Shown here: positions 59,265 to 64,000 of the stretch, in pieces
Layout of the letters: each line of letters begins with the position of its first letter
Position numbering within the stretch: position 1 is the stretch's first letter
DNA from: Streptomyces fumanus
GTDB lineage: Bacteria > Actinomycetota > Actinomycetes > Streptomycetales > Streptomycetaceae
Assembly: GCF_014655295.1 (NCBI RefSeq)
Contig: NZ_BNBI01000007.1
Span: forward strand, 372,001-436,000
Length of the DNA: 64,000 nucleotides
Reading direction: 5' to 3'
The notes under the pieces: model-generated
The model's database searches: none
Seen by the model: the letters and a program-made list of their open reading frames with translations, nothing else
Told to the model about the DNA's origin: nothing
Program-made: the position numbers and the translations under genes

Positions 59265-59463
59265 CTGTGCGCCCCCGTCGTCGGCTCCGGCCCCGCACCT
59301 CCGCCCGACGGACCGTGCGCCACTTGACGTAGTCCAAGCCGATCCGTTGGCCCACCGGGCACCGCTCCACAGAATCGGCACAACAGCCAGCCGTTCGCGG
59401 GAGAAGCCCCGCCTCCCGCCCCGCGTCCGGGGTGTCCGGTCCACGTCTGACGAGAGGATCTCC

Positions 59464-60087
59464 ATGGCCGGTCTGCCGTCCATCGACAGTTACCCCCTGC
59501 CGCTCGGCTCCGCCCTGCCGGCCAGCGTGCCGCGGTGGTCCGTCGACCCCGGCCGGGCGGTACTGCTCGTCCACGACATGCAGCGCTACTTCCTGCGGCC
59601 CTTCTCCGGACAGTTGCGCACCGAACTGGTGGCGAACGCCGCCGCGCTGCGCGGGCACTGCGCCGCGCGGGGCATCCCCGTCGCCTACACCGCGCAGCCC
59701 GGCCGCATGACGCCGGAGCAGCGCGGGCTCCTGGCCGATGTGTGGGGGCCCGGCATGCGCACCGCCGCCGAGGACCGGGAGGTGATCGACGAGCTGGCGC
59801 CCGCGCCCGGCGACTGGCGGTTCACCAAGTGGCGCTACAGCGCGTTCTTCAGGACGGAACTGCTGCAGCGGATGCGCGCGCACGGGCGGGACCAGCTCAT
59901 CGTCTGCGGTGTCTACGCGCACGTGGGCGTGTTGATGACCGCCGTCGACGCGTTCACCAACGACATCGAGACCTTCCTGGTCGCCGACGCCGTCGCGGAC
60001 TTCACCGAGGACGACCACTGGATGGCCGTCCACTACGCGGCCCGGCGCTGCGCCGTCGTCACCACCACCAAGGAGATCATGGGATGA
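59464..60087 (+). CDS. phzD: Isochorismatase-type DHHA synthase (PhzD)
   Basis: This hydrolyses the vinyl ether of 2-amino-2-deoxyisochorismate (ADIC) to trans-2,3-dihydro-3-hydroxyanthranilate (DHHA) and pyruvate. It is 207 aa, exactly the PhzD length. Asp38 (VHDMQRYF) and Lys122 (TKWRYSAF) fall at the PhzD catalytic positions, and CGVYAHVGV follows. The match to Pseudomonas PhzD from memory is high throughout. The ATG at 59464 has a GAGAGGA purine stretch ahead. The stop overlaps the phzE start (ATGA), so the two are coupled. No phzF, phzA/B or phzG is visible, so DHHA need not go to phenazine. Oxidation to 3-hydroxyanthranilate is a common alternative. Confidence 0.96.
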   Translation: MAGLPSIDSYPLPLGSALPASVPRWSVDPGRAVLLVHDMQRYFLRPFSGQLRTELVANAAALRGHCAARGIPVAYTAQPGRMTPEQRGLLADVWGPGMRTAAEDREVIDELAPAPGDWRFTKWRYSAFFRTELLQRMRAHGRDQLIVCGVYAHVGVLMTAVDAFTNDIETFLVADAVADFTEDDHWMAVHYAARRCAVVTTTKEIMG

Positions 60088-62003
60088 CCGGAAACGACGG
60101 GACTCCGGCCGGCGCATCCGCCGCCGACCTGCTCGGCCGCGTCCTGGCCCCGCACCCCCCGGCCTTCGCCGTCCTGCACCGTCCCGAGACCGCCGGCCCG
60201 GGCTCCCTCGACGTGCTGCTCGGCACGGTCACCCGGCCCCGCACCCTCGACGACCTGCCGGTACCGGCGTCGGGCGCCGCCACCGGCACCCCGTACCAGG
60301 AGGTGCTGGCCCTCCTGCCGTACCGCCAGATCGCCGAACGCGGCTTCGACTGCGTCGACGACGGAGCCCCGCTGCTCGCCCTGAGCGTCACCGAGCAGCA
60401 GCGGGTGCCGCTCACCGAGGTGCTGCGGCGCGTCCCCGACGCCCCCATAGAGCTGCGCGGCAGCGGCTTCGACGTGGACGACGTCGCCTACGCGGAGATC
60501 GTCCGCAAGGTCGTCACCGACGAGATCGGCACCGGCAAGGGCGCCAACTTCGTCATCAAGCGCTCCTTCACCGCCGAGATCACCGACTACGGGGTGCACC
60601 GCGCCCTGGCCCTCTTCCGCCGCCTGCTGGAGCGGGAGCAGGGCGCCTACTGGACCTTCGTCGTGCACACCGGCGACCGCACCTTCGTCGGGGCCTCGCC
60701 CGAGCGGCACGTCAGCCTGGACGCCGGCACGGCCGTCATGAACCCGATCAGCGGCACCTACCGCTACCCGGTCACCGGCCCCACGCTGGACGGCGTCATG
60801 TCCTTCCTCGCCGACCGCAAGGAGGCCGAGGAGCTGTACATGGTGGTCGACGAGGAACTGAAGATGATGGCGCGGATCTGCGACCGGGGCGGCCGGGTCG
60901 TGGGGCCGTACCTCAAGGAGATGGCGCGCCTGGCGCACACCGAGTACTTCATCGAGGGGCGCACCGACCGCGATCCCCGGGAGATCCTGCGCGAGACCAT
61001 GTTCGCGCCCACCGTCACCGGCAGCCCGCTGGAGAGCGCCTGCCGCGTCATCGCCGAGTACGAACCGCACGGCCGCGGCTACTACAGCGGGGTCGCCGCC
61101 CTGATCGGCCGGGCCGCGGACGGCGGGCGGACCATGGACTCGGCCATCCTGATCCGCACCGCGGAGATCGAGGACGACGGGAAGCTGCGCATCGGGGTCG
61201 GCGCCACCCTGGTGCGCCACTCCGACCCGGACTCCGAGGTGGCCGAGACCCGCGCCAAGGCGGCGGCCCTCGTCGGCGCCCTGGAGGACGGCGGCCCGGC
61301 ACGCTTCGCCGACCACCCCCGGGTCCGTGCCGCGCTCGCCGAACGCAACGCCCCGATCGCCGACTTCTGGCTCGCCGACCGTCCCGCGCGCACACCGCCG
61401 GGCACGGAGCTGGCCGGCCGCCGCATCCTCGTCGTGGACGCCGAGGACACCTTCACCGCCATGATCGCGCAGCAACTGCGCTCCCTGGACCTGGCGGTGA
61501 CCGTGCGCCGCTTCGACGAGCCGTACTCCTTCGACGGCCATGACTTCGTCGTGATGGGGCCCGGGCCCGGCGACCCGCGCGACACCTCCCACCCCAAGAT
61601 CGCCCATCTGCACTCGGCGATCGGGACGCTCCTCGACGAGCGCAGGCCGTTCCTCGCCGTGTGCCTGAGCCACCAGGTGCTCAGCGAGCGCCTGGGGCTG
61701 CGGCTGCGCCGCCGGGAGGTGCCCAACCAGGGGGTCCAGCGGGAGATCGACCTGTTCGGCAGCCGCGAACACGTCGGCTTCTACAACACGTTCGCCGCGC
61801 ACTGCCCCAGTGACGCGTTCGACGCGCCCGACGGCACGGTGGTGGAGGTCAGCCGCGACGCGCGCACCGGCGAGGTGCACGCCCTGCGCGCACCGAACTT
61901 CACCTCGATGCAGTTCCACGCGGAGTCCGTGCTCACCCGGGGCGGCCTGCGCATCGTGGCCGCCCGGCTGACCGAACTCGCCAAGGGGATGCTCGTCGGC
62001 TGA
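60084..62003 (+). CDS. phzE: 2-amino-2-deoxyisochorismate (ADIC) synthase (PhzE)
   Basis: This fused enzyme of 639 aa converts chorismate and glutamine to ADIC. Residues ~1-430 form the chorismate-binding (anthranilate synthase I-like) domain with the ADIC-type PISGTYRY rather than PabB's PIKGT. Residues ~445-639 form a class I glutaminase with Cys527 (VCLSHQ) and the His612/Glu614 pair (FHAES). The VCLSHQ loop and overall length match PhzE. The ATG at 60084 overlaps phzD's stop and has AAGGAG in phzD's last codons. With PhzD it supplies DHHA. The gene converges on pabAB across a double hairpin. Confidence 0.95.
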   Translation: MTGNDGTPAGASAADLLGRVLAPHPPAFAVLHRPETAGPGSLDVLLGTVTRPRTLDDLPVPASGAATGTPYQEVLALLPYRQIAERGFDCVDDGAPLLALSVTEQQRVPLTEVLRRVPDAPIELRGSGFDVDDVAYAEIVRKVVTDEIGTGKGANFVIKRSFTAEITDYGVHRALALFRRLLEREQGAYWTFVVHTGDRTFVGASPERHVSLDAGTAVMNPISGTYRYPVTGPTLDGVMSFLADRKEAEELYMVVDEELKMMARICDRGGRVVGPYLKEMARLAHTEYFIEGRTDRDPREILRETMFAPTVTGSPLESACRVIAEYEPHGRGYYSGVAALIGRAADGGRTMDSAILIRTAEIEDDGKLRIGVGATLVRHSDPDSEVAETRAKAAALVGALEDGGPARFADHPRVRAALAERNAPIADFWLADRPARTPPGTELAGRRILVVDAEDTFTAMIAQQLRSLDLAVTVRRFDEPYSFDGHDFVVMGPGPGDPRDTSHPKIAHLHSAIGTLLDERRPFLAVCLSHQVLSERLGLRLRRREVPNQGVQREIDLFGSREHVGFYNTFAAHCPSDAFDAPDGTVVEVSRDARTGEVHALRAPNFTSMQFHAESVLTRGGLRIVAARLTELAKGMLVG

Positions 62004-62020
62004 CGCCGCCGCGCCGGCCC

Positions 62021-62090
62021 GCGGCCGGGTGGGAACGCCTCCGTCCCTGCCCGGCCGCGCCCCGGCTTCCCGCCCCCGGACCGCCGGGGG
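62021..62090. terminator. Two hairpins between convergent phzE and pabAB
   Basis: Hairpin 1 pairs GCGGCCGGG (62021-62029) with CCCGGCCGC (62050-62058), with an inner GGGA/TCCC pair. Hairpin 2 pairs CCCCCGG (62073-62079) with CCGGGGG (62084-62090) around ACCG. They lie in the 98-base gap between facing stop codons. Confidence 0.8.
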
Positions 62091-62101
62091 CCCGCGGTGG
62101 G

Positions 62102-64000
62102 TCAGTGTGCCCCCGCACCGGCCCGGGCCGCGGGCTCCCGGTCCGCTCCCGGCGTCCGGCCCCTGGGGAACGTGCCCCCGCTCAGCGCCAGCAGCGGCCT
62201 GGACTTGACCACCGTCTCCTCGAACTCGCCCTCCGGCGAGGACAGGGCGATCACCGCGCCGCCCACGCCGTAGCGGAGCCGGCCGGGGCTGAGCACCGCC
62301 GTGCGGATCACCACGCCGAGGTCGGCCGCGCCCGACAGCGAGAAGTAGCCGATCGCCCCCGAGTACACCCCGCGCGGCCCGCCCTCCAACTCGTCGATGA
62401 TCTCCATGGTCCGGATCTTCGGTGCCCCCGTCATCGACCCCGGCGGGAAGGCGGCCCGCACGCAGTCCACGGCGGAGCGGTCCTCCCGCAGCTCGGCGCG
62501 GACCGTGCTGACCAACTGGTGGACCGTCTCGTAGGTCTCCACCCGGAAGATCTCGTCGGCCGCCACCGACCCGGTCCGGGCGCACCGGCCGAGGTCGTTG
62601 CGGACCAGGTCCACGATCATCAGGTTCTCCGCCCGGTCCTTCTCGTCCGTCAGCAGCTCCGCCACCAGCGCGGCGTCCTCCTCCGGAGTGGCCCCGCGCG
62701 GCCGGGTCCCCTTGATCGGCTTCGACTCCACCCGGCGGTCCGCGCCGATCCGCAGGAACCTCTCGGGGGAGGTGCTGAGCACCGACAGCTCCCCGAAGGC
62801 GAGCAGCGCACCGTACGGCGCGGGGCTGATCCGGCGCAGCAGCCGGTAGCTCGGCCACGGGTCGAAGGTGCCCCGCGCCTCGGCCATGTTGGTCAGGCAC
62901 ACCTCGTAGCTCTCGCCCGCGGCGATCTCCCGCTGGGCCGCCTCGACCAGGCGCAGATACGCCTCCCGGCCGTGCCGCAGGGTCAGTTCGGCACCGGGGA
63001 CGGCACCGGGCGCCTCGGCGGGCGGTCGGCCGGCGAGCCGCTGCAGACGGCGGGCGGTCCGCCGGGTCCAGCGGCGGGCGGCCGCGCGGTCGTCCCCCTC
63101 GGCGAGCGCGAGCAGGTACGTGGTCCCGGTGGCGTGGTCGAACGCCACGGCGCGGTCGGCGAAGACCATGACGGCGTCCGGCTCCGCCGCCCGGTGCGCC
63201 GCGCGGCCGCCGCACTCGGCCTTGAGCTCGTAGCCCAGATAGCCGACCCAGCCGAGGGCGAAGTCGAAGGGCAGCTCCGGCCGGGTCGTCCGCAGGGCGG
63301 CGAGATCGCGGTCCAGCCAGGTCAGGAAGTCCCCGGAGACCACCTCGGTGCCCGCCGCGGACCGCACGGTGGTGGTGTTCGTCCACACGTCGGCCTCGGC
63401 GATCCGGGCCAGCGGTCCCGAGGCGTCCCCCATGAAGGAGAAGCGGCCCAGCGCCCCGCGGGAGGGCCGGCCGGTGGCGCTGTCCAGCCAGAAGGCGTGC
63501 TCGCCCGCGCCGAACAGCTCGGCGAAGACGGCCTCCTCGCTCCACCGGGTGTCCAGCCGGTCGACGACGAGACTCAGTTCACGGACCGGGCGGTCCCCGG
63601 CCGGAACGGCCGCCGGCGCCACCGATGTCGCCGGCGCCACCGATGTCGCCGGTGCCACCGGTGTCGCCGATGCCGCCGGTGCGACCGATGCCACCGATGT
63701 CGCCGGTGGCGCGACCCGCGCTCCGGCGGGGCGCTCCGCGTGCCACCGGCGGGCCAGCTCCACGAAGTTGCCCAGCAGCTTCTCGCCGTGCCGCGTCAGG
63801 ATCGACTCCGGGTGGAACTGCACCCCCCACATCGGCCGGCCGCGGTGTCTGAGCCCCATCAGGACGCCGTCCGGTGTCCACGCCGTGCCCTCCAGGCTCC
63901 CGGGCAGGTCGGTCACGGCCAGCGAGTGGTAGCGCACCGCCTCGAACGGCGAGGGGATACCGGCGAACAGCTCCTCCCCGTGGTGCAGCACCGGCGACAG
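62102..64000 (-). CDS. pabAB: Aminodeoxychorismate synthase, PabA-PabB fusion, partial at its 5' end
   Basis: The frame stays open to the window edge, so the start and most of the glutaminase lie beyond 64000; a GTG at 63991 is internal. The visible part has the end of the PabA glutaminase (VQFHPES), a repeat-coded Ala/Val/Ser/Pro linker, and a complete PabB domain with PIKGTRPRGAT, whose Lys marks ADC synthase rather than anthranilate synthase. GPRGVYSGAIGYFS and GVGGAVIALSSPEGEFEE are also typical. It makes 4-amino-4-deoxychorismate, used for p-aminobenzoate or 4-aminophenylalanine. Fused PabAB enzymes in Streptomyces often belong to antibiotic clusters (candicidin, chloramphenicol). No lyase or mutase partner is visible. 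Confidence 0.93.
   Translation of the reverse strand: MSPVLHHGEELFAGIPSPFEAVRYHSLAVTDLPGSLEGTAWTPDGVLMGLRHRGRPMWGVQFHPESILTRHGEKLLGNFVELARRWHAERPAGARVAPPATSVASVAPAASATPVAPATSVAPATSVAPAAVPAGDRPVRELSLVVDRLDTRWSEEAVFAELFGAGEHAFWLDSATGRPSRGALGRFSFMGDASGPLARIAEADVWTNTTTVRSAAGTEVVSGDFLTWLDRDLAALRTTRPELPFDFALGWVGYLGYELKAECGGRAAHRAAEPDAVMVFADRAVAFDHATGTTYLLALAEGDDRAAARRWTRRTARRLQRLAGRPPAEAPGAVPGAELTLRHGREAYLRLVEAAQREIAAGESYEVCLTNMAEARGTFDPWPSYRLLRRISPAPYGALLAFGELSVLSTSPERFLRIGADRRVESKPIKGTRPRGATPEEDAALVAELLTDEKDRAENLMIVDLVRNDLGRCARTGSVAADEIFRVETYETVHQLVSTVRAELREDRSAVDCVRAAFPPGSMTGAPKIRTMEIIDELEGGPRGVYSGAIGYFSLSGAADLGVVIRTAVLSPGRLRYGVGGAVIALSSPEGEFEETVVKSRPLLALSGGTFPRGRTPGADREPAARAGAGAH
63615..63704 (-). 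repeat. pabAB: 18-bp in-frame repeat in the pabAB linker
   Basis: Five units close to GGCGCCACCGATGTCGCC code for a six-residue Ala/Thr/Ser/Val unit that joins the PabA and PabB domains. The first two copies are identical and the rest vary by transitions. Confidence 0.88.

Noticed and set aside
59464..62003. A complete phenazine cluster
   Set aside because: Only phzD and phzE are present in the window. phzF, phzA/B, phzG and phzC are not seen on either side within reach, so phenazine formation is not supported.

Overview
This window is very GC-rich actinobacterial DNA, almost certainly Streptomyces. TTA (bldA-dependent) codons sit in two regulators and one PKS gene, LAL and SARP regulators are present, and modular type I PKS genes fill most of the window. 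It holds most of an ansamycin biosynthetic locus followed by a chorismate-derived arylamine locus.

Left edge (1-3660): genes for the starter unit 3-amino-5-hydroxybenzoate (AHBA). A rifJ-type aminodehydroquinate dehydratase, cut by the window edge, diverges from a coupled rifK-rifL-rifM set (AHBA synthase, oxidoreductase, phosphatase). A tandem repeat and a strong hairpin separate this block from the converging PKS operon.

Centre (3668-50486, minus strand): one probable ~47 kb operon. Five PKS proteins carry an AHBA-type loading module (ligase, dead KR, ACP) and eight extension modules. They are followed by a RifF-type amide synthase that releases and cyclises the chain, a luciferase-like flavin monooxygenase and a cytochrome P450. 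Predicted extenders by AT motif for modules 1-8 are methylmalonyl, malonyl, malonyl, unusual (VASH motif), malonyl, methylmalonyl, methylmalonyl, malonyl. Module 1 has a dead DH, module 2 has no KR and module 3 has a KR without its catalytic Tyr. That pattern leaves the ketones needed to close a naphthalene ring. With the Rif-Orf19-like hydroxylase at 50687 and the luciferase-like enzyme, the locus reads as a naphthalenic octaketide ansamycin cluster of the hygrocin/divergolide/neoansamycin kind. The exact product is not determined here.

Regulators and tailoring (50487-59264): the FAD hydroxylase diverges from the PKS operon. A LAL regulator with TTA as codon 3 follows, then a nitroreductase, an MDR dehydrogenase, a TetR/ScbR-like repressor and a small SARP with TTA as codon 31. 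Helically phased TNAGGGG-like repeats occur upstream of both the rifK and the PKS operons and may be the LAL activator's sites.

Right edge (59464-64000): phzD-phzE (trans-2,3-dihydro-3-hydroxyanthranilate from chorismate) converge on a pabAB fusion (4-amino-4-deoxychorismate) that runs off the window. Three different arylamine routes (AHBA, DHHA, PABA) therefore lie within about 64 kb. Whether they feed one hybrid product or two adjoining clusters is the main open question.
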